The notes under the pieces were generated by a model. It searched no databases, was not told where the DNA came from, and worked only from the letters and a program-made list of their open reading frames with translations. Shown here one piece after another: positions 1-8,535 of a stretch of DNA of 34,342 nt. This stretch comes from Planobispora rosea (GTDB taxonomy: Bacteria > Actinomycetota > Actinomycetes > Streptosporangiales > Streptosporangiaceae), in the NCBI RefSeq assembly GCF_014648175.1, contig NZ_BMQP01000059.1:1-34342 (forward strand), given 5' to 3'. The position numbers and the translations under genes are program-made. The first letter of the stretch is position 1, and each line of letters opens with the position of its first letter.

Positions 1-1617
1 CGGAGGTTGGCGCGGCGGTTGACGGTGTTTGCCGGGGGGGCGACGTTGGGGGCGGCTGAGTGGGTGTGCGGGGTGGCCGATGCCGATGGGGTGTTGGCGT
101 CGTTGGTGGACAAGTCGTTGGTGGAGGTGAGTGGGGGTCGGTATCGGATGTTGGAGACGATCCGGGCGTTCTGTGCTGAGCAGTTGACCGCCGCCGGAGA
201 GACCGAACGCCTGCGCGACGCCCACATCGACTATTTCCTCGGGTTCGCCGAGACCGCCGACCCGTACCTGCGCCGCGCCGAGCAGCTGGAGTGGCTGGCC
301 CGGCTGGACGCCGAGCGGGACAACCTGCACGCCGCGCTGCGCCGCGCGGTCGAGGCCGCCGACATCGAGCGCGCGCTGCGGCTGATGTCGGCCCTGGTCT
401 GCTACTGGTGGCTGCGCGGGCTGCGCAGCGAAGGCGTGGGGCCGGCCCGCGAACTGCTGAGGATGATCGGTTCCACGCCGCCCGCGGAGCTCGCCGACGA
501 GTACGCGCTGTGCGTGATGATCGTCGCCGCGAGCGGTCGTCACGACCCCGAGCTGGACCCGCATCTGACGACCACCCAGAAGATCATGGTCGAGCGGGAG
601 TCCATGCCCCGGCAGCCCTTCATCAGCGTCCTGTGGGCGATGGTCTCCGGCCCGCCGGAGCGGCAGGCGGCCCTGGGGCTGATGGCCCGGTGGGAACAGC
701 TGGAGATGGGGTCCTGGATGCGGGCGATCAGCCGTTTCGGCTGGGGATACTTCCAGCTCTTCGAGGGCGACCCGGTGACGGCCGAGCGCGACTTCGCCAT
801 CGCCCTGGAGGACTTCCGCGCCATCGGCGACCGCTGGGGCCTGGCGCAGACGCTCTCCGGGATGGCCGACCTCGCCGACTGGCGGGGAGACCGGGCCGGG
901 TCCATCGCGCTGACCGACGAGGCCCTCGAACTGGCCGAGCAGATCGGCGCCCCCGTCGACGTGGCCGAGCTGCTCCGGCGCCGCGCCGACGGCAGGGCGC
1001 GCGACGGGGACGCGGACGGGGCGCGCGACGACTATGAGCGGGTGGAGGAGCTCGGACGCCGGGCGGGCGCCTGGGAGCTGGTGGCCGGAGCGTGGCTCGG
1101 GCTCGGCGGGCTCGCCCGCCGCCGCGGTGACCTGGACGAGGCGCGCCGCCTCTGCGAGGCGGCGCTGGAGAAGTGCTCGGCGGGGTGGTTCGACGCCGAC
1201 CAGACGCGCATGCTCGTGCACGTCGAACTCGGCTGGATCGCCGTGGCGGAGGGCGACACGGCCGAGGCCCTCGCCTGTCACCGACGGGCGCTCGCGGTCA
1301 GGTTCGGCGACCGCAACCTGCCCCTGACGGCCCGCATCGCCGAAGGGCTCGCCGGGGTGGCGATGCTGGAGGGCGACGGCGAGCGGGCGGCCCTGCTGCT
1401 CGGTCTCGGCACGGCGCTGCGCGGCTCGGCGCCCGCGGGGGATCCCGACGTCGCCCGGGTGAGCGCCTGGTCCCGCGACCGGATCGGCGAGACCGCCTAC
1501 CACGCCGCCCACGCGCGCGGCGCCCGGCTCGCGCGGCAGGGCAGGGCCGTCCTCGGCGGCCCCCCGCAGCCGGCGCTGACCGTCCTCGGCGAGCAGCTGT
1601 CAGCGCTCGGTGAGTGA
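1..1617 (+). CDS. AfsR/SARP-like NB-ARC-TPR transcriptional regulator, C-terminal part (5' end outside window)
   Basis: The reading frame is open from base 1 and has no credible start, so the gene begins upstream. The first residues (RRLTVFAGGATLGAAEWVC) match the region just after the NB-ARC ATPase of AfsR-type regulators, where the complete paralogue at 5280-8378 reads VLLRLAVHPGGCTLEAAEAVC. The remaining ~470 residues are helical repeats of tetratricopeptide type, including a CYWWLRGLRSEG stretch that corresponds to WYWYLRGRHREG in the paralogue. The missing N-terminus should hold the winged helix, BTAD and Walker motifs. Family members are ATP-dependent activators of secondary metabolism or nearby genes. 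It ends 30 bp before the efflux pump gene, so joint transcription is likely. Oddity: all eight leucine codons up to base 186 are TTG, and G-ending codons dominate; from about base 187 usage flips to CTG/CTC and C-ending codons. Confidence 0.85.
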   Translation, partial: RRLARRLTVFAGGATLGAAEWVCGVADADGVLASLVDKSLVEVSGGRYRMLETIRAFCAEQLTAAGETERLRDAHIDYFLGFAETADPYLRRAEQLEWLARLDAERDNLHAALRRAVEAADIERALRLMSALVCYWWLRGLRSEGVGPARELLRMIGSTPPAELADEYALCVMIVAASGRHDPELDPHLTTTQKIMVERESMPRQPFISVLWAMVSGPPERQAALGLMARWEQLEMGSWMRAISRFGWGYFQLFEGDPVTAERDFAIALEDFRAIGDRWGLAQTLSGMADLADWRGDRAGSIALTDEALELAEQIGAPVDVAELLRRRADGRARDGDADGARDDYERVEELGRRAGAWELVAGAWLGLGGLARRRGDLDEARRLCEAALEKCSAGWFDADQTRMLVHVELGWIAVAEGDTAEALACHRRALAVRFGDRNLPLTARIAEGLAGVAMLEGDGERAALLLGLGTALRGSAPAGDPDVARVSAWSRDRIGETAYHAAHARGARLARQGRAVLGGPPQPALTVLGEQLSALGE

Positions 1618-1647
1618 TCCGTCAGTGCCGTCGCCGATGCTGTGGCC

Positions 1648-3177
1648 ATGAGAAACGACTCCCGCAAGTGGGGCACGCTGGTGATCGCGTGTCTGGCCAT
1701 GCTGATGCTCTCCATCGACCTGACCGTGCTGCACCTGGCCACGCCCAAGCTGACCGCCGACCTGAACCCGTCGGCGCCGCAGCTGCTGTGGATCGTCGAC
1801 GTCTACGGCTTCGCGCTGGCCGGACTGCTGGTGACCATGGGCAACCTGGGCGACCGGATCGGCCGCAAGCGGCTGCTGCTGATCGGCTCCGGCGCGTTCG
1901 GCGCCGCCTCCCTGCTGACGGCCTACGCCCCGAGCCCGGAACTGCTCATCGCCGCCCGGGCGCTGCTCGGCGTGGCGGGCGCCACCATCATGCCCTCGAC
2001 GCTCTCACTGATCCGCAACGTGTTCACCGACTCCAAGGAGCGGACCACCGCGGTGGGCATCTGGAGCAGCATCGGCGCGGCGGGCTTCGCCCTGGGGCCC
2101 GTGGTGGGCGGCGCGCTGCTGAACGAGTTCTGGTGGGGGTCGGTGTTCCTGGTCAACGTGCCGGTGGTCATGTTGATCATCTTGGGCGGCATGGCCGTAC
2201 TGCCCGAGTCGCGCAACCCGGCCCCCGGCCGCATCGACCTGGTGAGCGTGCCGCTGTCCGTCGTCGGCGTGATCGCGGTCATCTACGCGCTGAAGGAGGG
2301 AGCCCACGGAGGCGTCGGGCAGGCCCCGGTGATCGTCGCGGCCGTGCTCGGCGTCATCACGCTCGCCGTGTTCGTCCGCCGGCAGACCCGGCTCGCCGAG
2401 CCGCTCATCGACGTCCGGCTGTTCCGCAACCGCGCGTTCTCCGCCTCGGTCGGCTCCGCGCTGATCGCCATGTTCGCGATGCTCTCGATGTCGCTCGTCT
2501 TCGCCCAGTACTTCCAGCTCGTCCTGGGCTGGTCCCCGCTGGTCGCGGGACTGGCGGGGCTGCCCGGCGGGGTGGGCGCCGCCATCGGCGGCTCGGTCGC
2601 GGGCCCGCTGATCTCCCGGTGGGGCCGGGCCGGGACGGTCGCGCTCGGCATGGTCCTGGCAGCCGTGGGGTTCGGCCTGTACGGCCAGGCCGACACAGAC
2701 CTCACCTACGCCTACCTCGTCGTCGCCATGGTCATCACCAGCACGGGCATCGGGATGACCTTCGCCGTGGTCAACGACACCATCATCGCCACCGCGCCCC
2801 GGGAGCGGGCCGGCGCCGCCGCCGCGATCTCCGAGACCGCCACCGAGATGGGCGGCGCCCTGGGCATCGCCGTCCTCGGCACCGTGCTGAACAGCGCCTA
2901 CGCCGCCAATCTCGTCCTGCCCGCCGGGCTTCCCGCCGAGACCGGAGCTCAGGTGCGGGACACGCTGGGCGACGCCCTGCGCGCCGCCTCGACGCTCCCT
3001 CCGGACCTCGCCTCCGCCGTCACCGGGGCCGCCCGCGAGGCGTTCGTCGAGGGCATGCAGGCGACCGTGCTCACCGGCGCGGGCATCCTCCTGCTGCTCG
3101 CGGTGGCCGCGCTCTACGCCCTGCGGGGCGTGCCGAAGGAACTCTCCGACGATGTCACGGAACTGTCCCCCGCGTGA
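1648..3177 (+). CDS. MFS drug efflux transporter, DHA2 (14-TM) SmvA/QacA type
   Basis: This is a 509-residue proton-driven exporter of the major facilitator superfamily. The first helix (VIACLAMLMLSIDLTVL) carries the acidic Asp typical of DHA2 pumps. Loop 2-3 holds motif A (GNLGDRIGRKRLLL, about residues 65-78), and TM5 has the antiporter motif C (ALGPVVGGALL, about 150). Length and hydrophobic pattern fit 14 membrane helices. The stretch LIAARALLGVAGATIMPSTLSLIRN strongly resembles SmvA, a methyl viologen and quaternary ammonium exporter; the substrate here is unproven. ATG 1648 was chosen over GTG 1642. No Shine-Dalgarno sequence is visible, so translation may depend on the upstream AfsR-like gene 30 bp away, a likely co-transcribed regulator. 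It converges with the PilZ gene with only 10 bp between stop codons. Confidence 0.93.
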   Translation: MRNDSRKWGTLVIACLAMLMLSIDLTVLHLATPKLTADLNPSAPQLLWIVDVYGFALAGLLVTMGNLGDRIGRKRLLLIGSGAFGAASLLTAYAPSPELLIAARALLGVAGATIMPSTLSLIRNVFTDSKERTTAVGIWSSIGAAGFALGPVVGGALLNEFWWGSVFLVNVPVVMLIILGGMAVLPESRNPAPGRIDLVSVPLSVVGVIAVIYALKEGAHGGVGQAPVIVAAVLGVITLAVFVRRQTRLAEPLIDVRLFRNRAFSASVGSALIAMFAMLSMSLVFAQYFQLVLGWSPLVAGLAGLPGGVGAAIGGSVAGPLISRWGRAGTVALGMVLAAVGFGLYGQADTDLTYAYLVVAMVITSTGIGMTFAVVNDTIIATAPRERAGAAAAISETATEMGGALGIAVLGTVLNSAYAANLVLPAGLPAETGAQVRDTLGDALRAASTLPPDLASAVTGAAREAFVEGMQATVLTGAGILLLLAVAALYALRGVPKELSDDVTELSPA

Positions 3178-3187
3178 CGATCCCGCC

Positions 3188-3850
3188 TCAGCCTGCGCCT
3201 GCGACGGTAGACGGTTCCGCCGACGCCCGCTCCTGGTTGCGGCGCCGGGTGCCCTCCCAGGCGAACAGGTAGCGGCGGATCATCTGTACCGTGGGTGTCG
3301 CCAGCTGCCGGAACTTCACCACGATCTGCTGACCGAATCCGTCGGGGTCGTCGCGCACGATGGTGACCGTACCGATCTGGCTCAGGATCCCGGTGCTGAG
3401 CATCACCTGGATGTGCAGCTCCTCGCCCTCGGCGATGTCGGAGGCCGGCGCCCAGCACCGCAGTGCTTTCTCGCTCAGGTCCAGCAAGGTGCTGTCGAAG
3501 GTGATGGCGGGCTGAGCGGCCAGGGTGGAGATGCGCATCTTCTCCCCGCCACCGCCGCGCAAGTGCTCGCGGCGTCCGATCCGCTGGGGTTCGCTCAGCG
3601 GCCTCAGCCGCCAGCGCTCCGGTGAACCGCTGATGTGCTCCAGCCGGACCGGGAGGGCGACCCGGCCGCCCTCGTCGATCCAGAACAGGCTCAGGTGGCT
3701 GCCGACCTCGGCGGCCTCCAGCTTCTCCGCGCCGGCGGGCGCGGCGATGACGATGTCGTCGCCGAGGATCGCCTCCAGACGGGAACGGTGCCCGGCGTCG
3801 TCGTCGACGCACACATACAGCGCACTTTTCAGCGGGGGAAGCAGTTTCAT
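3188..3850 (-). CDS. PilZ domain protein with YcgR-like N-terminal domain (c-di-GMP receptor)
   Basis: The protein has 220 residues. An N-terminal beta-rich part (about 1-85) resembles the YcgR flagellar-brake domain. A PilZ domain follows, with the nucleotide-binding RxxxR (R90-R94 within QRIGRREHLR) and DxSxxG-type motif DLSEKA (D124, S126), then a hydrophilic tail. In the second motif the usual final glycine is alanine (A129). PilZ proteins bind cyclic di-GMP and alter partner proteins; in actinobacteria without flagella the output is usually unknown. ATG 3850 is chosen because AAGGAG lies 7 nt upstream; longer in-frame starts upstream lack such a site. The gene stands alone, convergent with the efflux gene. 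The palindromic pair at 3953-3977 lies in its upstream region. Confidence 0.8.
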   Translation of the reverse strand: MKLLPPLKSALYVCVDDDAGHRSRLEAILGDDIVIAAPAGAEKLEAAEVGSHLSLFWIDEGGRVALPVRLEHISGSPERWRLRPLSEPQRIGRREHLRGGGGEKMRISTLAAQPAITFDSTLLDLSEKALRCWAPASDIAEGEELHIQVMLSTGILSQIGTVTIVRDDPDGFGQQIVVKFRQLATPTVQMIRRYLFAWEGTRRRNQERASAEPSTVAGAG

Positions 3851-3952
3851 GGACGCACTCCTTGAACCGGGGAAGACCAAGACAACGGTGCGACGGCCTC
3901 GCCGCCTCATCGACGTGCTCTCTCACCCCTCGTTCCCGGGAAGGCGGAGCAC

Positions 3953-3977
3953 ACGGATCCGGGGGTACGGATCCGTA
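3953..3977. promoter_or_regulatory. Paired palindromic sites (ACGGATCCG twice), candidate operator
   Basis: ACGGATCCG occurs at 3953-3961 and again at 3967-3975. The second copy sits in a perfect 12-bp palindrome TACGGATCCGTA (3966-3977), and each core CGGATCCG is itself palindromic. Centre-to-centre spacing is 14 bp. The pair lies about 105 bp upstream of the PilZ start, in the 303-bp gap 3851-4153, which otherwise holds only the terminator-like hairpins at 4058-4124. Binding by a dimeric regulator is inferred from symmetry alone. Confidence 0.35.
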
Positions 3978-4057
3978 TATGGTCGTCCACTGAGAGTAGG
4001 CGACACTTTCCGTGAAAGCATCCTTACGGACCGGATTTTCGAGTAGTTTCCGTCACA

Positions 4058-4124
4058 TCCCGCCGACGGCGGGACGGACCCGCACGGTGACCGCCGTCGG
4101 CCGACGTCACCGTGACGGGTCCGT
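4058..4124 (-). terminator. Hairpin pair downstream of the CurA-like gene, likely terminator
   Basis: The main stem is 4074-4124: ACGGACCCG then CACGGTGAC on the left pair with GTCACCGTG and CGGGTCCGT on the right, with a single-nucleotide bulge, about 18 bp in total. A second compact hairpin (TCCCGCC-GAC-GGCGGGA, 4058-4074) follows directly. The large stem starts 30 bp beyond the stop codon at 4154. There is no long U-tract, which is usual for high-GC actinobacterial terminators. Confidence 0.6.
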
Positions 4125-4153
4125 GGAGCCGGGGAGGCCGGGCACGAGATGAC

Positions 4154-5155
4154 TCAGAGCCTCACCAGCATCTTGCCGACGTTGCCGCCGCGCATCATGT
4201 CCAGGAAGGCCGAGGGCGCCCGCTCGATGCCCTCGGCCACGGTCAGCTCGGTACGCAGGGAGCCGTCGGCCAGCCAGCCGGCCGCCTTCGCGATCCATTC
4301 GGGGAACAGGTGGAAGTAGGAGCTGATCAGCATGCCGCGCAGGGTGGCGTCCTTGGTGGCCAGAGCGAACAGGTTGCCCGGACCGGGGACCGGCTCGGTG
4401 GCGTTGTAGGAGCTGATCGCGCCCACCATCGCGATCCTGCCGCCGTGGCGCAGTGCGTCGATGGCCGCCACCAGGTGGTCGCCGCCGACGTGATCGACGT
4501 AGACGTCGATGCCGTCGGGGGCGGCCTCGGCCAGTTGCCCGGCGACCGAACCGGCGCGGTAGTCGATCGCGGCGTCGTAGCCGAGGTCCTGCACGAGCTT
4601 CTTCGCCTTCAGTGCCCCGCCCGCGGAGCCGATCACCCGGGAGGCCCCGAGCTTGCGGGCGAGTTGCCCGGCGATGCTGCCCACGGCCCCGGCCGCCGCC
4701 GAGACGAGAACCACATCGCCCTGCCGTACGGGAGCCACCTCGGTCAGCGCCGCGTAGGCGGTCAGCCCGGTGGTGCCCAGCACGCCCAGCCACGCCTCCG
4801 CGGGGGCCAGGGCGAGGTCGGCCACGGTCGCGGCAGCGGCGTCCACCACGGCGTACTCGCGCCAGCCCAGGAAGTGCACGACGGTCGCGCCCACCGGGAT
4901 GTCAGCCGAGCGTGAGGCCACGACCTCGCCGATCGCCGCGCCGTCCAGGGGCGCGCCGAGCCGGAACGGGGGCAGGTAGGACTCGGCGTCGTCCATCCGC
5001 CCGCGCATGTAGGGATCGACCGACATCCAGGTGTTGCGGACCAGGACCTGGCCCTCGGCCGGTTCGGGCAGCTCGGCGGTGACCAGTTCGAAGTTCTCCG
5101 CACCGGGCTCGCCGAAGGGGCGGGCGGCCAGACGGATCTCACGGTTCACGGTCAT
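4154..5155 (-). CDS. NADPH-dependent enone reductase, zinc-independent MDR family (CurA/leukotriene B4 dehydrogenase-like)
   Basis: This is a 333-residue medium-chain dehydrogenase/reductase. The N-terminal GroES-like part contains the family signature RNTWMSVDPYMRGRM (about residues 40-55). The Rossmann domain carries VSAAAGAVGSIAGQLARKLG (about 147-166), the NADPH-binding AxxGxxG loop. Near the C-terminus ISSYFHLFPEW and GGNVGKMLVRL are typical of curcumin reductase CurA-like enzymes. There are no structural or catalytic zinc cysteines, as expected for this subgroup. Such enzymes reduce alpha,beta-unsaturated ketones and aldehydes in the cytosol and are often linked to electrophile detoxification. 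ATG 5155 has GAGGAG 7 nt upstream. The gene is divergent from the second AfsR-like regulator across a 124-bp region, so that regulator may control it (inference). Confidence 0.9.
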   Translation of the reverse strand: MTVNREIRLAARPFGEPGAENFELVTAELPEPAEGQVLVRNTWMSVDPYMRGRMDDAESYLPPFRLGAPLDGAAIGEVVASRSADIPVGATVVHFLGWREYAVVDAAAATVADLALAPAEAWLGVLGTTGLTAYAALTEVAPVRQGDVVLVSAAAGAVGSIAGQLARKLGASRVIGSAGGALKAKKLVQDLGYDAAIDYRAGSVAGQLAEAAPDGIDVYVDHVGGDHLVAAIDALRHGGRIAMVGAISSYNATEPVPGPGNLFALATKDATLRGMLISSYFHLFPEWIAKAAGWLADGSLRTELTVAEGIERAPSAFLDMMRGGNVGKMLVRL

Positions 5156-5267
5156 GGTGGTGCTCCTCGCTCGACGCGGTGTCCGCTGCTCCGGACTCCG
5201 GTTGTCCTCCGCTTCGGGCTCCACTGTGGACCGGGGCGCGCACGATCGGCTGGGGGTTCGCTGCGGG

Positions 5268-5273
5268 TACGGT
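5268..5273 (+). promoter_or_regulatory. Candidate -10 element (TACGGT) for a leaderless AfsR-like mRNA
   Basis: TACGGT fits the TAnnnT -10 pattern and ends 6 nt before the GTG at 5280, so transcription would start at or next to the start codon. No Shine-Dalgarno sequence is visible. Leaderless transcripts with this spacing are common in actinobacteria. No convincing -35 box is seen. Confidence 0.45.
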
Positions 5274-5279
5274 GACCCG

Positions 5280-8200
5280 GTGCGATTCGGTGTACTCGGC
5301 CCCCTCTGCGTATGGACCGACGACGGGCGGCCCGTGCGGGTCCCCGAGGCGAAGGTCCGGGCGTTGCTCGCCGACCTGCTGATCCACCAGGGGCGTCCGG
5401 TCTCGGCCGACCGCCTGGCCGAGGATCTGTGGGGAGACGACCCACCGGGCAACCCCGTCAACACGCTGCAGACCAAGGTGTCCCAGCTGCGCCGCGCCCT
5501 GGAGCAGGCGGAGGCGGGAGGACGCGGGCTGGTGGTCTTCCAGTCGCCGGGTTACGTCCTGCGTGCCGCCGACGTGGACGCCACCCGTTTCGCCGCGCTG
5601 CTCGGCACGGCCCGCGCCGCCACCGATCCACGGGCGAAGGCGGGGTTGCTGTCGGATGCCCTGGCCCTGTGGCGCGGTCCCGCCTACGCCGGCTTCGCCG
5701 ACGAGGAGTTCGCCCGTGCCGCGGCCACCCGTCTGGAGGAGCAGCGCCTGGCCGCGCTGGAGGAGCGGGCGGAGGTACGGCTGGAGCTGGGCGAGCACAG
5801 CCTGGTGACCGACGAGCTGGGCGAGCTGGTGGCCGTGCACCCGCTGCGCGAGCGCCTGCGCGCCGCCCACCTGCGGGCGCTCTATCGGTCGGGCCGGCAG
5901 GCGGAGGCGCTGGCCGGGTACGAGGACCTGCGGCGCAGGCTGGCCGACGAGCTGGGCCTCGACCCCGGACCCGAACTGGCCGCCCTCCACCGGGCGATGC
6001 TGCGCCAGGACCCCTCGCTCGCGCCCCCGCGCCCGCGCCCGCGCACGAACCTCCCCGCCGCCCCGACCGAGCTGATCGGCCGCGAGCAGGCCATGGCCGA
6101 GGTCGGCGCCCTGCTCGGCTCGGCCCGTCTGGTCACGCTGACCGGTCCGGGCGGTGTCGGCAAGACCAGGCTCGCCCTGGCGGTCGCCGACCTGGCCGCC
6201 GACGCCTTCCCCGACGGGGTGTGGCTGGTCGAGCTGGCCGGTGTCCCGGGCGGGACGGCGACCGTGACCGAGGTGGTGGCCGCCGAACTGGACGTCCGCG
6301 ACGACACGGCGACCGGTGCCCGTCCCGGCGTGCGCCCGGCCGGCCTGGCGCACCGGCTCGCCGACGCCCTGCGCGGCCGGCGGCTGCTGCTCGTGCTGGA
6401 CGACTGCGAGCGCGCGATCGAACCGGTCGCCGAGCTGACGGACCTGCTGCTGAGGACCGCCCCGGACCTGCGCGTGCTGACCACCAGCCGGGAACCGCTG
6501 GCGATCCCCGGGGAGACGCTGTACGCGGTGCCGCCGCTTGAGCTTCCGGCGCCCGGGGAGGATCCGGCGCGGGCCGGCTCCGTGCGGCTGTTCGTGGCCC
6601 GCGCCTCGGCCGCCGCACCCGGCTTCGTGCTGGACGAGGTCAGCGCGCCCTCAGTGGCGGCGATCTGCAGGAGGCTGGACGGCCTGCCGCTGGCGCTGGA
6701 ACTGGCCGCCGCCCGGGTGCGCACGCTGGGCGTCCGCGGCGTGGCCGACCGGCTGGACGCCCGCTTCCACCTGCTCACCGGATCGGGCCGGGGGCGGCCC
6801 GCCCGCCAGCAGACCCTGCGCGCGGTGATCGACTGGAGCTGGGAGCAGCTCACCGGGCAACAGCGCCTGGTCCTGCTCCGGCTGGCCGTCCATCCGGGGG
6901 GCTGCACGCTGGAGGCGGCCGAGGCGGTGTGCGCGGGTCCCGGACTGGACCCCGGTGCGGACGTCGTCGACCTGCTGGACCAGTTGGTGGCCAGGTCGAT
7001 GGTCGAGTCCTCCGGCGGGATGCGCTACCGGCTGCTGGAGTCGATCGCCGCCTACTGTCTCGAACGGCTCGCCGACGGCGACCCGGTCTTCCGGCGCCGC
7101 GACCTCTACTACACCGAGCTGGCCGAACAGGCCGCGCCCCACCTCCACGGCCCTGATCAGCGCCGGTGGCTGGACCGCCTGGACACCGAGGCGCCCAACC
7201 TGCGGGCCGTACTCGAACACACCGCCGACCCCGTCCTGGCACTGCGCCTGGTCGACGCCCTGGCGTGGTACTGGTACCTGCGCGGCAGGCACCGCGAGGG
7301 TCGCGCCTCCATCGCCGCGGTCATGGCGTTGCCCGGCGTGGAGTGCCCCAGGACGGCGGCGTGGGAGACCGGGTTCGCGATACTGACCGGCGACGGCGGC
7401 GACCCGCTGCGGGGCAGCCGTACCGTGGCGCGGGCGCTGGACGCCCACGACGCGCGGTCACGCTGGTTCCTGGCACTCGCGCATCTGAGCTTCGGGGACG
7501 CCGCCACCGCCGAGGGCCTGCTGACGGAGGCGCTGGCAGGGTTCCGTTCCGCCGGCGACCGCTGGGGGGAGGCGGCGGCGCTGGCGGGCCGCGCCAAACA
7601 GGCGATGTTCCAGGGTGACCACGCCCTCGCCGAGCGGGCCGGCACCCAGAGCCTGGCGATCTTCAGTGAGCTGGGCGACGGCTGGGGCCGGCTGCAGGCC
7701 TCCGACATGCTCGGCTACCTCGCCGAGATCACCGGCGACTACGAGCGGGCCGTCCGCCTGCACCGCGAGGGCCTGCGCATCGCCGAGGACCTGAGGCTGT
7801 GGACCGACGCGTCCTGCCGGCTGTCCAGCCTCGGACGGCTCGCCCTGCTGACCGGGGACCTGGACGGATCACGGGAACTGCACGAGCGGGGGATGCGCCT
7901 GGCGGCCGAGCAGTCCAACCGCTTCGCCGAGGAGTTCGCCCGGGTCGGCCTCGGCCTCGTCGCCCGCCGCGGCGGCGACCTCGACACGGCGGAGCGGCTC
8001 TTCCGGCGGTCACTGGCCTGGAATCGCCGCCTGGAGGCCGACTACGGCGTGCCCTTCTACGGCGTGACGCTGCTGCTGGCCGAGCTCGGCTTCATCGCCG
8101 AGCGGCGCGGCGACCGCGCCACGGCCAGGGCGCTGCATCTGGAAGGACTGGCCGCGGCCCGCGAGATCGGTGATCCGCGCGCCATCGCCCTGGCCCGGGA

Positions 8201-8378
8201 GGGACTGGCCGGGGTCGCAGCGGCCGAGGGCGCCTACGAGGAGGCGGTGGCCCTGCTGGATGAGGCCGCGGCGCTCAGGGAGTCGGTCGGCGCGCCCCTG
8301 CCGCAGGCGGAACGCGGCGACGTCGACCGGATCGCCGCCGCTGTCCGCGCGGCGCTGGGCGGGGGATCCGTACGCTGA
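5280..8378 (+). CDS. AfsR/SARP-like transcriptional regulator (winged helix-BTAD-NB-ARC-TPR)
   Basis: The protein has 1032 residues in the canonical order. An OmpR-type winged helix comes first (about 1-95: VRFGVLGPLCVW, HQGRPVSADRLAEDLWGDDPPGNPVNTL). The BTAD domain (about 97-245) contains LWRGPAYAGF and the LGLDPGPEL end motif. The NB-ARC ATPase has Walker A GPGGVGKT (289-296) and Walker B LLLVLDDCE (about 369-377), then TSREPL and the GLPLALELAAARV motif. From about residue 650 a long TPR region runs to the end. Such proteins bind direct repeats near -35 boxes and switch on neighbouring genes. GTG 5280 is chosen because MRFGVLGPL is the family start; the frame is open further upstream but reads non-homologous sequence overlapping the divergent gene. 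It is a paralogue of the truncated gene at 1-1617. Likely targets are the divergent reductase and adjacent genes (inference). Confidence 0.92.
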   Translation: MRFGVLGPLCVWTDDGRPVRVPEAKVRALLADLLIHQGRPVSADRLAEDLWGDDPPGNPVNTLQTKVSQLRRALEQAEAGGRGLVVFQSPGYVLRAADVDATRFAALLGTARAATDPRAKAGLLSDALALWRGPAYAGFADEEFARAAATRLEEQRLAALEERAEVRLELGEHSLVTDELGELVAVHPLRERLRAAHLRALYRSGRQAEALAGYEDLRRRLADELGLDPGPELAALHRAMLRQDPSLAPPRPRPRTNLPAAPTELIGREQAMAEVGALLGSARLVTLTGPGGVGKTRLALAVADLAADAFPDGVWLVELAGVPGGTATVTEVVAAELDVRDDTATGARPGVRPAGLAHRLADALRGRRLLLVLDDCERAIEPVAELTDLLLRTAPDLRVLTTSREPLAIPGETLYAVPPLELPAPGEDPARAGSVRLFVARASAAAPGFVLDEVSAPSVAAICRRLDGLPLALELAAARVRTLGVRGVADRLDARFHLLTGSGRGRPARQQTLRAVIDWSWEQLTGQQRLVLLRLAVHPGGCTLEAAEAVCAGPGLDPGADVVDLLDQLVARSMVESSGGMRYRLLESIAAYCLERLADGDPVFRRRDLYYTELAEQAAPHLHGPDQRRWLDRLDTEAPNLRAVLEHTADPVLALRLVDALAWYWYLRGRHREGRASIAAVMALPGVECPRTAAWETGFAILTGDGGDPLRGSRTVARALDAHDARSRWFLALAHLSFGDAATAEGLLTEALAGFRSAGDRWGEAAALAGRAKQAMFQGDHALAERAGTQSLAIFSELGDGWGRLQASDMLGYLAEITGDYERAVRLHREGLRIAEDLRLWTDASCRLSSLGRLALLTGDLDGSRELHERGMRLAAEQSNRFAEEFARVGLGLVARRGGDLDTAERLFRRSLAWNRRLEADYGVPFYGVTLLLAELGFIAERRGDRATARALHLEGLAAAREIGDPRAIALAREGLAGVAAAEGAYEEAVALLDEAAALRESVGAPLPQAERGDVDRIAAAVRAALGGGSVR

Positions 8379-8535
8379 CCCCAGCCGATCATGACCGTGC
8401 CCGCCAGGGCGATGACCCGCTGTGACGCGTCGGCCTTGGGCCTGCGATGATCGACGAGACGTAAACGACGGATCGATGAGGGTCGCGCCAGAACGCCGAG
8501 TCGTCCAGCCTCTACCGCATCTGAAGGGATCTCCC

